From IMG/VR virus record IMGVR_UViG_3300031672_000003, positions 1 to 43,945 of that record: a DNA stretch of 43,945 bases; one strand, given 5' to 3'. The position numbers were made by a program, and so were the translations under genes. A model generated the notes under the pieces. It saw only the letters and a program-made list of their open reading frames with translations, was not told where the DNA came from and made no database searches. Of the stretch, positions 17,846-26,425 are shown in pieces. The stretch comes from a virus. Position 1 is the first letter of the stretch. The number at the start of each line of letters is the position of its first letter.

Positions 17846-19357
17846 GTGGACGAACGTCTTCTCAATTGGCTTGCGTCGGTTAGCGACGACCCGTTGGCCT
17901 ACGTTATGGGCGCCTTTCCTTGGGGCGAACCCGGTGGCCGCCTCGCTGACTACTCCGGCCCAGAGCCTTGGCAGCGCGAGCAACTCGAACGCATTCGCGA
18001 TGCTATCAAGGCCAACTCCACCAAACTAAACCAAATAATCCAAGAGGCAATCGCCTCAGGCCATGGCGTAGGCAAGTCGGCGCTTGTAGCATGGCTTATC
18101 AAGTGGGGCACCGACACCAAGCCCGACACAGTCGGGGTCGTTACTGCGAATACCGAAACGCAGTTGAAGACCAAGACCTGGGTGTCCCTTGGCAAGTGGC
18201 ATGGGATGTCCATCACGCGCGATGTCTTCAAACTCACCGCCACCGCCTACTACCATCCCGAGTACGAACGCACTTGGCGGGTGGATATGGTGGCGTGGTC
18301 CGAGCGCAACACCGAAGCCTTCGCCGGGCTCCACAACCTCGGCCGCCGCATCCTCCTTATCTTCGACGAAGCCTCCGCGATCCCAGACCTAATCTGGGAA
18401 ACTGCCGAAGGCGCACTGACCGACCAGAACACGCAGATTCTCTGGTTCGTCTACGGCAATCCAACCCGTAACTCTGGCCGGTTCAAAGAATGCTTCGACG
18501 ATGGTCAGTTCGCGAAGGTTTGGACCCACGGTCAAGTCGATTCCCGCGAAGTCTCCTTCACCAACAAAGAACAGATTGACAAGTGGATCACCTCCTACGG
18601 CGAAGACTCTGACTTCGTCCGTATCCGCGTCTATGGAATCTTCCCCCGCGTTGGCGAGATGGAGTTCTTCAATGCCGAAGACATTACCTTGGCGAGTACG
18701 CGCGAGGCCGTCTCTAGTCTCACCGATCCTCTTGCTCTTGGCGTTGACGTGGCTCGGTACGGAAAGAATTCTTCTGTCATCTACCCACGGAAGGGCCGCG
18801 ACGGCAGAACCTACGAACGCCAGCGCTTCCAAGGTCTATCGACGGTTCAACTCTCCGATAAGGTGTTTGAGGCCCACTTCCAATATCACTCCGATGGGAT
18901 AATGGTCGATGGCGGCGGCGTCGGCGGTGGCGTCGTCGACCAACTCCGCGCGAAGGCCCTGTTCTGCTACGACGTTCAGTTCGGCGGAAAGGACGACACC
19001 CCTCACACAGTCTGGGGCTCGCAGGGGGAGAAGTACAGCAACAAGCGTGGCGGGATGTACGGCGCCCTTCGCGCGTGGCTCAAGGTTGGGATGATCCCCA
19101 ACGACCCCACGCTGATAAAGCAGTTCCGCGCGATCAAATACACCCTGAACAAGCGCGATGAGATTCAGCTTGTTTCGAAAGAGGACATGCTCAAGCTCGA
19201 TCCCGACCTCGAACTCGACGATATCGACGCCCTTGCCCTCACCTTCTCCCATGCCCTTGCCTCAAACTTTCAGGCCGGCGGTGAGCACCCTCCAAAGGCA
19301 AGTGTCGAGAGCGACTATGACCCTATCGCTCGGCTTGAGAAAGAACTCGCCGCATGA
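17846..19357 (+). CDS. terL: Terminase large subunit
   Basis: A 503-residue packaging motor. The ATPase domain has Walker A GHGVGKS (72-78) and Walker B LIFDEA with D174 and E175. The C-terminal RNase H-like nuclease shows the metal ligands D301 in ALGVDVARYG, D355 in GIMVDGGGVGGG and a third acidic cluster near LDDIDALAL. It translocates DNA into the prohead and cuts it. The start is GTG 17846 with AAGGGGAAGAGG upstream. The stop overlaps the next ATG. Confidence 0.93.
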   Translation: MDERLLNWLASVSDDPLAYVMGAFPWGEPGGRLADYSGPEPWQREQLERIRDAIKANSTKLNQIIQEAIASGHGVGKSALVAWLIKWGTDTKPDTVGVVTANTETQLKTKTWVSLGKWHGMSITRDVFKLTATAYYHPEYERTWRVDMVAWSERNTEAFAGLHNLGRRILLIFDEASAIPDLIWETAEGALTDQNTQILWFVYGNPTRNSGRFKECFDDGQFAKVWTHGQVDSREVSFTNKEQIDKWITSYGEDSDFVRIRVYGIFPRVGEMEFFNAEDITLASTREAVSSLTDPLALGVDVARYGKNSSVIYPRKGRDGRTYERQRFQGLSTVQLSDKVFEAHFQYHSDGIMVDGGGVGGGVVDQLRAKALFCYDVQFGGKDDTPHTVWGSQGEKYSNKRGGMYGALRAWLKVGMIPNDPTLIKQFRAIKYTLNKRDEIQLVSKEDMLKLDPDLELDDIDALALTFSHALASNFQAGGEHPPKASVESDYDPIARLEKELAA

Positions 19358-19545
19358 GCTTCTCTGCCCCACCTGCTCCAGCCCTCCCTACTCTCCCAGC
19401 GGCCCCGGCTGCACCAGTAGGCCTGACACAGAACTCCCCCCAAGGACAGAAGCCAACGGCGAAGCCCTCGCAGCCAACCTTCCTTGGCGCAGGGCTATTT
19501 GCTAACCAAAGTAATACTGGGCAGAAGAGCCTGATCGGCCAATGA
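19354..19545 (+). CDS. Small proline-rich protein
   Basis: A 63-residue protein rich in Pro, Ala and Gln (APPAPALPTLPAAPAAPVG), probably disordered, ending GAGLFANQSNTGQKSLIGQ. It is coupled to the terminase stop and to the next small gene through ATGA overlaps. Small proteins in this position of related phages are uncharacterised; it could be a packaging or connector accessory. Confidence 0.65.
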   Translation: MSFSAPPAPALPTLPAAPAAPVGLTQNSPQGQKPTAKPSQPTFLGAGLFANQSNTGQKSLIGQ

Positions 19546-19691
19546 TCGTCCCCTTCACCAAACCCGGCCAACCATCGCCGCAAGGGCCTCAAGGCCCAAT
19601 GCCTTCTGAGCAGATGTTGATGATGGCCCTTGCCTCGATGAAGCAGCAGGGGCGGTTCGGCCCAGAAGACGATAAGAAGAAGCCGAAGTAA
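19542..19691 (+). CDS. Small hypothetical protein
   Basis: A 49-residue protein (MIVPFTKPGQPSPQG..., then SEQMLMMALASMKQQGRFG, ending DDKKKPK). The start ATG overlaps the preceding stop and the TAA overlaps the connector ATG by one base, so it is tightly coupled on both sides. It has a Pro/Gly-rich first half, one Met-rich helix and a charged end. The function is unknown. Confidence 0.65.
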   Translation: MIVPFTKPGQPSPQGPQGPMPSEQMLMMALASMKQQGRFGPEDDKKKPK

Positions 19692-21505
19692 TGGAACAAT
19701 ACGCCTCTGCTGCCACGACCCTCCCTAACCTCGATCCCCGAGCGCGTAGTGCTGTGCGCAAAGCCACCGCTCGCGCTGAGCCAAAGTGGGATGGGCCGGA
19801 TGTTGCGTTTCGCAAAGCGGCAGAGTCTCGGCTGATTGGGCTGCGCGTCAATCGCTTTTCATGGTGGACCCACTGGCGGGAACTGGCCGACTATATCCTC
19901 CCCCGCCGCTATAAATGGCTCATAACCCCGAACCAAATGGCCCGTGGTTCGCCGATCAACCAACACATCCTTGACTCCGCTGGCACCCTCGCTGCCCGTA
20001 ACCTCGCCGCCGGGATGATGATGGGTTGCTCGGACCCAACCAAGCGTTGGTTCAAGTACAAACTTGGCCATCTCGACTCCACAACCACCTCCCCAGTCTC
20101 CCTTTGGCTCGCGGAGGTCGAGCGGATCGTCGGCCTGATCCTCTCCGAGTCGAACTTCTACGACTCCCTCGCCATCTTCTACTTCGATCTCGTCGTCTTC
20201 GGCACCGCGGTCATGCTGATCTACGAAGACTTCGACAACGTGATCCGCTGCTACAACCCTTGCCTCGGCGAATACTATGTCGATAACTCCGGCAGCTACC
20301 GCCCTGTTGTCTTCGCGCGCGAGTTCACCAATACCATCTCCCAAGCTGCGGACGAGTTCGGGGTTCAGAATCTCTCCCCTTCCTCCGCACGGCTTTGGGC
20401 TGAGGGCGGAACCAGCCTCACCCGTGAACTGGTCGTGGCGCATATGGTGGAGCCAAATAAAGACGGAAGAAAGTTTGGTATTCCGGAAAGCTTCCCCTAC
20501 CGCGAGTGCTACTGGGAATGGGGAGGGTCCGCTTCTCCTCAAGGAGGCTCTTCCTATTCTCCTGGACTCCTTAGAAAAAGGGGCTTTCACGAGTCTCCTG
20601 CAATCATTTGCCGATGGGACCTCGTATCTAATGACGCTTACGGAAGATCGCCAGGGATGGATGCTCTTCCAGATATCAAACAACTTCAACTAGAGACGAA
20701 GCGGCTCTCGCAGGGGATTGACAAGATGGTCAACCCACCGATGATCGCTGACGTGCAGTTGAAGAACCAGCCAGCTTCGCTTCTCCCCGGCGGCGTTACT
20801 TACGTCCAAGGTATCCTCTCCCAAGGCCGCACAGGCTTCGCCCCCGCCTATATGGTCAACCCCCAAGTCAATGAGATGATGCAGCAGATGCAGGAGGTTC
20901 GCCAGCGGGTGGGCGAGACCTTCTACAACAACCTCTTCCAAACCATCTCGCAGTACGAGACCCGCTCGGGCGTGACCGCGACGGAGATCGATGCGCGTAA
21001 AGCCGAAGCAATGCTCATGCTTGGCCCTGTTCTCGAACGGCTAAACCACGAGGCCTTCGCCCCTCTCCACGATCGCGTCTTCGGTATTGCCTCTCGGGCG
21101 GGAGTCCTGCCCCGTGCCCCTCGCGAGGCCCAAGGCCAACACCTTCGCGTTGAGTTCTCCTCCATGATCGAAATCTCCCAGAACGCGAACAAGGCCAACT
21201 CCATTATCGAGATCATGAACCTCGCTTCACAGTTCGCCGGTGTCGATCCGACGATGATCGACAACATCGACATGGACCGCTCCTTCGAGAAGATCGCGGC
21301 GCTTAAAGTTGGTGAGCCTGACTTGACCCGCTCCCCCGCTGCCCTCGCGGCAATCCGCCAGCAGCGCGCGCAGCAACAAGCACAGCAGGCGCAGGCGCAG
21401 CAGGCCGATATCGCCAACAAGCTCTCTGCTGGGGCGAAGAATCTCGCTGGTGCAAATCTCACTAGCGGCGGCAATCTATTAACCAAGTTGACTGGCCAAG
21501 CGTGA
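19691..21505 (+). CDS. Head-to-tail connector (portal) protein
   Basis: A 604-residue protein of the podovirus head-to-tail connecting family. WRELADYILPRRYKW and HILDSAGTLAARNLAAGMMMG are the characteristic N-terminal boxes, GTAVMLIYED follows in the wing region, and ETRSGVTATEIDARKAEAM precedes the clip and barrel helices. The C-terminus is Gln/Ala-rich. It forms the dodecameric vertex through which DNA is packaged and to which the tail attaches. Length is typical. Confidence 0.92.
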   Translation: MEQYASAATTLPNLDPRARSAVRKATARAEPKWDGPDVAFRKAAESRLIGLRVNRFSWWTHWRELADYILPRRYKWLITPNQMARGSPINQHILDSAGTLAARNLAAGMMMGCSDPTKRWFKYKLGHLDSTTTSPVSLWLAEVERIVGLILSESNFYDSLAIFYFDLVVFGTAVMLIYEDFDNVIRCYNPCLGEYYVDNSGSYRPVVFAREFTNTISQAADEFGVQNLSPSSARLWAEGGTSLTRELVVAHMVEPNKDGRKFGIPESFPYRECYWEWGGSASPQGGSSYSPGLLRKRGFHESPAIICRWDLVSNDAYGRSPGMDALPDIKQLQLETKRLSQGIDKMVNPPMIADVQLKNQPASLLPGGVTYVQGILSQGRTGFAPAYMVNPQVNEMMQQMQEVRQRVGETFYNNLFQTISQYETRSGVTATEIDARKAEAMLMLGPVLERLNHEAFAPLHDRVFGIASRAGVLPRAPREAQGQHLRVEFSSMIEISQNANKANSIIEIMNLASQFAGVDPTMIDNIDMDRSFEKIAALKVGEPDLTRSPAALAAIRQQRAQQQAQQAQAQQADIANKLSAGAKNLAGANLTSGGNLLTKLTGQA

Positions 21506-21939
21506 TGGACAATGCCTCAGACACCCGCCAAATCCGTGCCGCTCGAAAGGCCGCCAAAGCCCTCGAAGCAGAGCGCGCGACTGTCATCTTCACCCTTATG
21601 TCGTCTTCGGCGGGCCGCTCTTATGTCCACGACTGGCTTGTCCGGTCCCATGTATTCCAAACTTCGTTCTCTAACGATCCGTACCGAACCGCTTTTGCCG
21701 AGGGCGAGCGGAACGCCGGTCTTCAACTCCTCACCGACGTGATGTCAAGCGCCCCAGACCAATACATCTCAATGATGCGTGAAGCTTCAGACAAGGAACA
21801 AGCAGATGGCCGAAGAAACACAGACAACGACCGACACGTCGGGGATAACGCGGATGCCGGACGGTCAGATAGTGGATGGCCAGACGACGAAGTCCGATCC
21901 GACTACGACGAGCGAGCAGACCTCAACGGAGGCAGGTGA
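21505..21939 (+). CDS. Bbp19-like phage protein
   Basis: A 144-residue protein. The core SSSAGRSYVHDWLVRSHVF, then SNDPYRTAFAEGERNAGLQLL and PDQYISMMREA, follows the Bbp19 family pattern (GR...L..., AFaEG.RN.GL.L, Y..M..E). The role in the virion is not established. Start is ATG 21505 (or GTG 21502), overlapping the connector stop. The last 44 residues, acidic and low-complexity, overlap the next gene in another frame for 134 bases. Confidence 0.75.
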   Translation: MDNASDTRQIRAARKAAKALEAERATVIFTLMSSSAGRSYVHDWLVRSHVFQTSFSNDPYRTAFAEGERNAGLQLLTDVMSSAPDQYISMMREASDKEQADGRRNTDNDRHVGDNADAGRSDSGWPDDEVRSDYDERADLNGGR

Positions 21940-22573
21940 TGCGGGCAAGACGCTCCTTAACCAGTCTGAGAACCCTCCCAAAGCTGAGGGCAAATCAGAC
22001 ACAGGGACCGATGGGAAGGCTGCCGACAAATCCAAGGGCACTTCCGCCGCTCCCGAGAAATACGCCGACTATACTGTCCCCGAAGGATTCACCCTCGCGC
22101 CAGAAGTCAAGACCCAGGCCGACACCCTCTTCAAAGACCTGAACCTCTCTCAAGAGCAAGGTCAGAAGACGATCGACCTCTACACCAAGCTGACTTCCGA
22201 AGCCGCGCAAGCCCCCTACAAAGCTTGGTCCGATATGACGGCGAAGTGGAAGACAGATGCAGAATCCCACCCCGACCTCCGAGGCAAGCTCGGCGCCGGG
22301 AAGGAAGTAAACGTAAGGATCGGGGCGTTACTCAACTCCCTACCCGATCAACAACTGGCCTCGGACTTTCGCGAACTCATGGACATCACCGGAGCCGGGA
22401 ACCATCCCGCGTTCATCCGGGCGATCGACCACTGGGCAAAGCAACTATCCGAAGGCACGCACGTCTCTGGCAAAGGGCCATCCCCCGGCGGTCAATCCGA
22501 ACCGGGCAAGGCTTCTCCGTCTGCGGCTGCGGCCATCTGGCCTGGACTGAAGTCATCGAGCAATCCTCGATGA
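21806..22573 (+). CDS. Scaffold-like head assembly protein
   Basis: A 255-residue acidic protein: the first 75 residues are Thr/Ser/Glu/Asp-rich and likely disordered, then KYADYTVPEGFTLAPEV, a helical middle (FKDLNLSQEQGQKTIDLYTKL, APYKAWSDMTAKWKTDAE), and a Gly/Ser/Pro tail. Position between connector and capsid plus composition is typical of a scaffolding protein. AAGGA eight bases before ATG 21806 sets the start; a TTG/ATG-like extension upstream at 21779 lacks support. Confidence 0.75.
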   Translation: MAEETQTTTDTSGITRMPDGQIVDGQTTKSDPTTTSEQTSTEAGDAGKTLLNQSENPPKAEGKSDTGTDGKAADKSKGTSAAPEKYADYTVPEGFTLAPEVKTQADTLFKDLNLSQEQGQKTIDLYTKLTSEAAQAPYKAWSDMTAKWKTDAESHPDLRGKLGAGKEVNVRIGALLNSLPDQQLASDFRELMDITGAGNHPAFIRAIDHWAKQLSEGTHVSGKGPSPGGQSEPGKASPSAAAAIWPGLKSSSNPR

Positions 22574-22601
22574 CGCAACCGCAACCTAAAGGAGCTTATT
22601 A

Positions 22602-23642
22602 ATGGCAACGATTGGCAGTCAAGCACTGACGTACGCCGATTGGGCCCGTCGTATTGACGACGGGTATAAGGTTGCCCGGATCATCGAACTCCTCTCGCAG
22701 ACCAATGAGGTCTTGGAGGATATGATGGTCGTTGAGGGCAATCTCCCAACCGGCCACAAGACCACCGTCCGCACTGGTCTTCCGCAAGCAACTTGGCGTT
22801 TGCTGAACCAAGGTGTCCCGAATGCGAAGTCGACGACCGCGCAGATTCAGGACACCTGCGGCAATCTCGAAACCTACTCCGTGATCGACAAGGACATCGC
22901 CGACCTCAACGGTAACACCCAAGAGTTCCGGTTGTCTGAAGTCCGGGCGTTCCTCGAAGGGATGTCGCAGCAGGTTGCCTCCACTCTAATCTACGGCAAC
23001 CAGTTCATCAACCCGGAACGCTTCACCGGCTGGGCGCCGCGGTACTCGACCTCAAGCACCGCCAACTCCCAGACCGCCAATAACGTCCTCTCCGGCGGCG
23101 GCACCGCCTCGACCAACACCTCAATCTGGATTCACGTTTGGGGTGACGACACTGCCCACGCGACCTTCCCGAAGGGAAAGATCACCGGGCTCCAGCATCG
23201 GGATATGGGTGAGTGGCCTGTCTCCGACTCCTCTGGCAACACCTACCAAGCCTACCGAGACCACTTCAAGTGGGAAATCGGCTACGTCCTCCGCGATTGG
23301 CGGTATGTCGTCCGAATCGCGAACATCGACGTGACCCTCCTGACTGGTGTGAGCGCGGCGAACCTTATCAACCTGATCGTCCGCGCGATCTACCGCTTGC
23401 CCACGCAGCCGGTCTCCTCAGGCACCATCCAGACTTCCGATACTCCGGAAATCCGGGCGAACATGGGCCGGTCGGTGATCTACTGCAATCGTATCATTCG
23501 GACCTACCTCGATCTCCAGGCGATGAACAAAACAAACGTCCTGCTTCGGATTGAGGAATTTGACGGGAAGCCTATCACTACCTTCCGCGGCATCCCTGTC
23601 CGAACCTGCGACGCGATCCTTTCCAACGAAGTCAACATCTAA
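22602..23642 (+). CDS. Major capsid protein, GP7/Bbp17-like
   Basis: A 346-residue protein matching the GP7/Bbp17-type capsid family: early LTYADWARRID, then IIELLSQTNEVLEDMMVVEGN, LPTGHKTTVRTGLP, ATWRLLNQGV, and ETYSVIDKDIADLNGN. A strong AAAGGAG site precedes the ATG, as expected for the most abundant virion protein. It should assemble the icosahedral head shell on the scaffold. Confidence 0.93.
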   Translation: MATIGSQALTYADWARRIDDGYKVARIIELLSQTNEVLEDMMVVEGNLPTGHKTTVRTGLPQATWRLLNQGVPNAKSTTAQIQDTCGNLETYSVIDKDIADLNGNTQEFRLSEVRAFLEGMSQQVASTLIYGNQFINPERFTGWAPRYSTSSTANSQTANNVLSGGGTASTNTSIWIHVWGDDTAHATFPKGKITGLQHRDMGEWPVSDSSGNTYQAYRDHFKWEIGYVLRDWRYVVRIANIDVTLLTGVSAANLINLIVRAIYRLPTQPVSSGTIQTSDTPEIRANMGRSVIYCNRIIRTYLDLQAMNKTNVLLRIEEFDGKPITTFRGIPVRTCDAILSNEVNI

Positions 23643-23653
23643 GGAGAACCCAG

Positions 23654-24181
23654 ATGATCTTAGACAGTCTTCTCTTCTTCTCTGGGGCCTCGGGCAATAC
23701 CGACACCCCGACTACCGGCACTCAAACCGCCACCAACATCCTCGATCTCGGCGTCACCTCTGGCGTTCCGACTTCGGCGAATGGTGGTGGTGCTCGCGAT
23801 ATCGGGATCGGGGGCGATAATACCCTCGAACTCCTTGTTCAGGTGACGACCGCCTTCCTCAGCGGCACCTCTCTCCAAGCTCAGATGGCGGGAGCCCCTG
23901 ACTCTGGCGCTGGTGTCCCCGGCTCCTACACGACAATGTGGACCGGCCCTGCCGTTCTTCTCACGAACCTTACCGCTGGCGCCTACCTTGCCAACGTCGA
24001 TGTCCCACGCGTGATCCCAGGCCAAGTCCTCCCGCGCTTCCTTCGTCTCCAATACATCTCCGTCGGCACCTTCACTGCCGGGGCTGTGGAAGCAGGGATC
24101 GTCCTCGACCAGTTCCTCCAACCTGAAGGAACTGGCGGCGCACTCTCCGGCTATCCGGCCGGGGTCACTGTGTCGAATTGA
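23654..24181 (+). CDS. Capsid cement (decoration) protein, Bbp16-like
   Basis: A 175-residue beta-rich protein (TNILDLGVTSGV, RDIGIGGDNTLELLVQVT, then PRVIPGQVLPRFLRLQYI). The pattern and the position directly after the capsid gene match the Bbp16 cement protein of BPP-1, which stabilises the shell. AAGGAG precedes the ATG. The stop overlaps the next ATG as TGATG. Confidence 0.82.
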   Translation: MILDSLLFFSGASGNTDTPTTGTQTATNILDLGVTSGVPTSANGGGARDIGIGGDNTLELLVQVTTAFLSGTSLQAQMAGAPDSGAGVPGSYTTMWTGPAVLLTNLTAGAYLANVDVPRVIPGQVLPRFLRLQYISVGTFTAGAVEAGIVLDQFLQPEGTGGALSGYPAGVTVSN

Positions 24182-24663
24182 TGCGAAGGTATCTCATAGC
24201 AGGGGCCATCCTAGCGCTGGCCCTTGCTGGTGGAGCGATAGCCCAACAGCTTACGTTCTACAACCTAACCGGCGCAGAGACATTCGTCGTCTCCATTGGT
24301 GGGATCGGGGGCCAAAGCACCTATGCTACCATCAATCAAGTCCGTAATTCCAGTGGCTACCAACTCGTCGCTACTGGAACAACTGTTGCCTCAGCCCCTA
24401 CCAACGCGGTTGGGAATCTGATCGCTACTGGCGCCATCACCACTTGGAACGTAACCCTACCGAACCCCGCGTTCGATGGGGAAGTGTTCTCGGTTGTGAA
24501 TGGTACTGGTTCTTCTTTCTCCAGCAATACCACCGTCACTACCACCACCACTCCACAAAACCAGACCTTGGCCCAGACTTACTCTTCCCAAACCTTGTCT
24601 GCTGGGGCGAGTGCAGAATGGCAGTTTGACTACGCCACCTTAACATGGTATCGGAGGAGGTAA
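24181..24663 (+). CDS. Predicted exported beta-sandwich protein
   Basis: A 160-residue protein that opens with MRRYLIAGAILALALAGGA followed by IAQQ, a classic Sec signal peptide with a likely cleavage after AQ or IA-Q. The rest is Thr/Ser/Asn-rich and beta-like: TFYNLTGAETFVVS, then a C-terminal unit NPAFDGEVFSVVNGTG ending ASAEWQFDYATLTWYRRR. That C-terminal unit resembles beta domains found at the ends of phage structural proteins. A signal peptide on such a protein is unusual. It could be periplasmic or surface exposed in the infected cell, or the hydrophobic N-terminus could be retained in the virion. Confidence 0.7.
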   Translation: MRRYLIAGAILALALAGGAIAQQLTFYNLTGAETFVVSIGGIGGQSTYATINQVRNSSGYQLVATGTTVASAPTNAVGNLIATGAITTWNVTLPNPAFDGEVFSVVNGTGSSFSSNTTVTTTTTPQNQTLAQTYSSQTLSAGASAEWQFDYATLTWYRRR

Positions 24664-24669
24664 CAGAAC

Positions 24670-25116
24670 ATGCGCAGAATCCTTCTTCCCTTTGTTGCTA
24701 TTCTCGCCTTCGGCATGACTATCGCCGGGGCGCAGAATCTTACCCAGTCACTCCAAGGCTCGCAAGACCCGCGCGGCCCTGTGCCTATGGACTCCAACAA
24801 CAACATCTTCCTTCCCTACCACCTCGACTCAGTGGGCCAATCTACCCCACCAACCATAACCGCTGGTGGTCTAGGTGGAGCGCCGACCTTCGTAGGCACA
24901 GCCACTGATCTGGCGGGGGTGGTATCTATTCCATCCTTGACAACGACCCTTATCGTCACCTTTGGCCAAGCCTTCGCCAACGCCCCTTCCTGCATCCTGC
25001 AAGAACTTGCTGGCACTACCGCTCCGACCTTCACCGTCACCAACACCGGCATCAATGCCACCGTTGTGGCAGCGTCTAAAAGTTACAACTACATCTGCCT
25101 CGGAGCGAATTACTAA
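24670..25116 (+). CDS. Predicted exported protein
   Basis: A 148-residue protein with a signal peptide (MRRILLPFVAILAFGMTI, then AGAQ). The mature part starts with a polar segment and contains FVGTATDLAGVVSIPSL followed by LIVTFGQAFANAPSCILQE and TFTVTNTGINATVV, a beta domain reminiscent of the C-terminal part of phage tail and decoration proteins. Two cysteines could form a disulfide after export. It sits in the cassette of exported proteins. Confidence 0.7.
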   Translation: MRRILLPFVAILAFGMTIAGAQNLTQSLQGSQDPRGPVPMDSNNNIFLPYHLDSVGQSTPPTITAGGLGGAPTFVGTATDLAGVVSIPSLTTTLIVTFGQAFANAPSCILQELAGTTAPTFTVTNTGINATVVAASKSYNYICLGANY

Positions 25117-26252
25117 TGTTCCTCCTCGGACTAGCCTTACCGCTAGTCTACATCCCAGCTGTGACAGGGTTTATGATCCTGTCCGGTTGGATTCTCTTAT
25201 CCTGCGTGTTACCGTTTGTCCTAACGTGTAGGATTGAGATGGGCTGGGCTCATTGGTTGGGCCTGGCCTTTCTCGCCTATGCCTCCATCTCACTCCTATG
25301 GACGCCAGTGCTTGTGCAGGGAGTGTGGAAGCTCTGGCTGCTTTGGATACTTGCGTTCAGCTTCTGCGTTAGTGCGGCTGGGTATCGGCTCGATCGGCTG
25401 CTCCTTGGTGCAGCGATGGGGCTCGGCGTGAACCTCGCCGTTGCCCTTGCGCAGGCCTTCGGCTGGCACTTCCTTCCACAAACCTCTGGCGCCCCGTCGG
25501 GGTTATTTGTAAATGCCAATCCATTCGGTGAAGTAGCGGCACTCACCTCAATTGGACTTCTCACCACACGGCAATTCTGGCCCCTCACCCTCACCCTCCC
25601 TTGCATCTGGCTCTCCGATTCCCGCACTGCCCTCCTCGCGCTTGGGGTAGCGGGCGGAGTGTGGCTTTGGGACAAGCTGCGTTGGCGCGGTCTCGTTCTC
25701 GCCCTTGCCTTAGTCCTTCCTCTCGGCGCGATTGGTTGGTGGCATAAGCCATCGACTTCCTCTCTTTTAGAGCGTGAAGCAATCTGGCTTGACACGGTCG
25801 ATGGGCTTTCCCCCTTCGGCCGTGGCGCCGGTTCATTCCTTACCCTCTACCCACACTTCGCCACGCGCACAGACACGATGGCGACCCGCCCAGAGAGCGC
25901 GCACAATGACTTTCTTGAGCTTATTTTCGAGTTCGGTATCGGGGCCATACCGCTCTTCGGGCTGGTGGCGATTGCCCTCTTCACGCACGGCCCGTGGCGC
26001 TATCTCTGGTGGGCCTTCTGCGCCGTTGCCTTGGTGGCTTTCCCAACAGCTATACCTGTCGAGGGGTTTCTGGGCATGGTTGCGCTGGGGGCTCTTTGCC
26101 GGGGTTGGCGTGTGGCTTGGATTGAGCGGACTCGTCTCCGACCAGCTATCTGGCCATGGGCGGGTGGTAGAAGCAGCTCAGCTATTCCCCTGGAACCGCT
26201 TCATCCGCACAGCGCTGGGCTACTCCGCGATCCTTCATGGAGGGTCAGTTGA
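25116..26252 (+). CDS. O-antigen ligase/polymerase-like membrane protein
   Basis: A 378-residue protein with roughly ten hydrophobic segments. GLFVNANPFGEVAAL (129-143), WLSDSRTALLAL (165-176) and RPESAHNDFLELIFEFG (258-274, His 263) are the landmarks of the WaaL/Wzy-C family: the Asn-containing loop, the SRta motif and the large periplasmic loop with H-N-x-x-L-E and E-x-G. Family members join O-antigen or other polysaccharide to lipid A, or polymerise repeat units, at the periplasmic face. In a phage this suggests alteration of host surface sugar. The ATG overlaps the preceding TAA. The last 45 residues are not hydrophobic and overlap the next gene. Confidence 0.78.
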   Translation: MFLLGLALPLVYIPAVTGFMILSGWILLSCVLPFVLTCRIEMGWAHWLGLAFLAYASISLLWTPVLVQGVWKLWLLWILAFSFCVSAAGYRLDRLLLGAAMGLGVNLAVALAQAFGWHFLPQTSGAPSGLFVNANPFGEVAALTSIGLLTTRQFWPLTLTLPCIWLSDSRTALLALGVAGGVWLWDKLRWRGLVLALALVLPLGAIGWWHKPSTSSLLEREAIWLDTVDGLSPFGRGAGSFLTLYPHFATRTDTMATRPESAHNDFLELIFEFGIGAIPLFGLVAIALFTHGPWRYLWWAFCAVALVAFPTAIPVEGFLGMVALGALCRGWRVAWIERTRLRPAIWPWAGGRSSSAIPLEPLHPHSAGLLRDPSWRVS

Positions 26253-26424
26253 AGCTGTTGCCAAAGCACTACAGACCGATCCTTGGTCCGCCGATCTCAC
26301 CTATGGTGCATGGGCACTCTACGCTGCTCATGGGAATAAGGCCTCCGCCGAGAAGTTCGCTAAGCGTTTTGTTGAAATCGCCCCGCGCTCAAAGATAGCG
26401 CTGGCTTGGAAGAAAGGAAAGTAA
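26080..26424 (+). CDS. Membrane-anchored TPR-like protein (start uncertain)
   Basis: In the +1 frame relative to the ligase-like gene, about 114 residues from a TTG at 26080. It starts with a hydrophobic segment (GLFAGVGVWLGLSGLV), then AAQLFPWNRFIRTALGYSA and a helical pair QTDPWSADLTYGAWALYAAHG and ASAEKFAKRFVEIAPRS that resembles a tetratricopeptide repeat. WaaL/Wzy-type proteins often end in TM helices followed by TPRs, so this may be the true C-terminus of the upstream protein separated by a frameshift. It ends two bases before the next ATG. Confidence 0.5.
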   Translation: MRWGLFAGVGVWLGLSGLVSDQLSGHGRVVEAAQLFPWNRFIRTALGYSAILHGGSVEAVAKALQTDPWSADLTYGAWALYAAHGNKASAEKFAKRFVEIAPRSKIALAWKKGK

Positions 26425-26425
26425 C

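Noticed and set aside
19859-20689. Long leftward frame opposite the connector gene
   Set aside because: It is the antisense shadow of a strongly recognised connector protein.
23660-24121. Leftward frame opposite the cement protein
   Set aside because: Antisense shadow with no start signal and unnatural composition.
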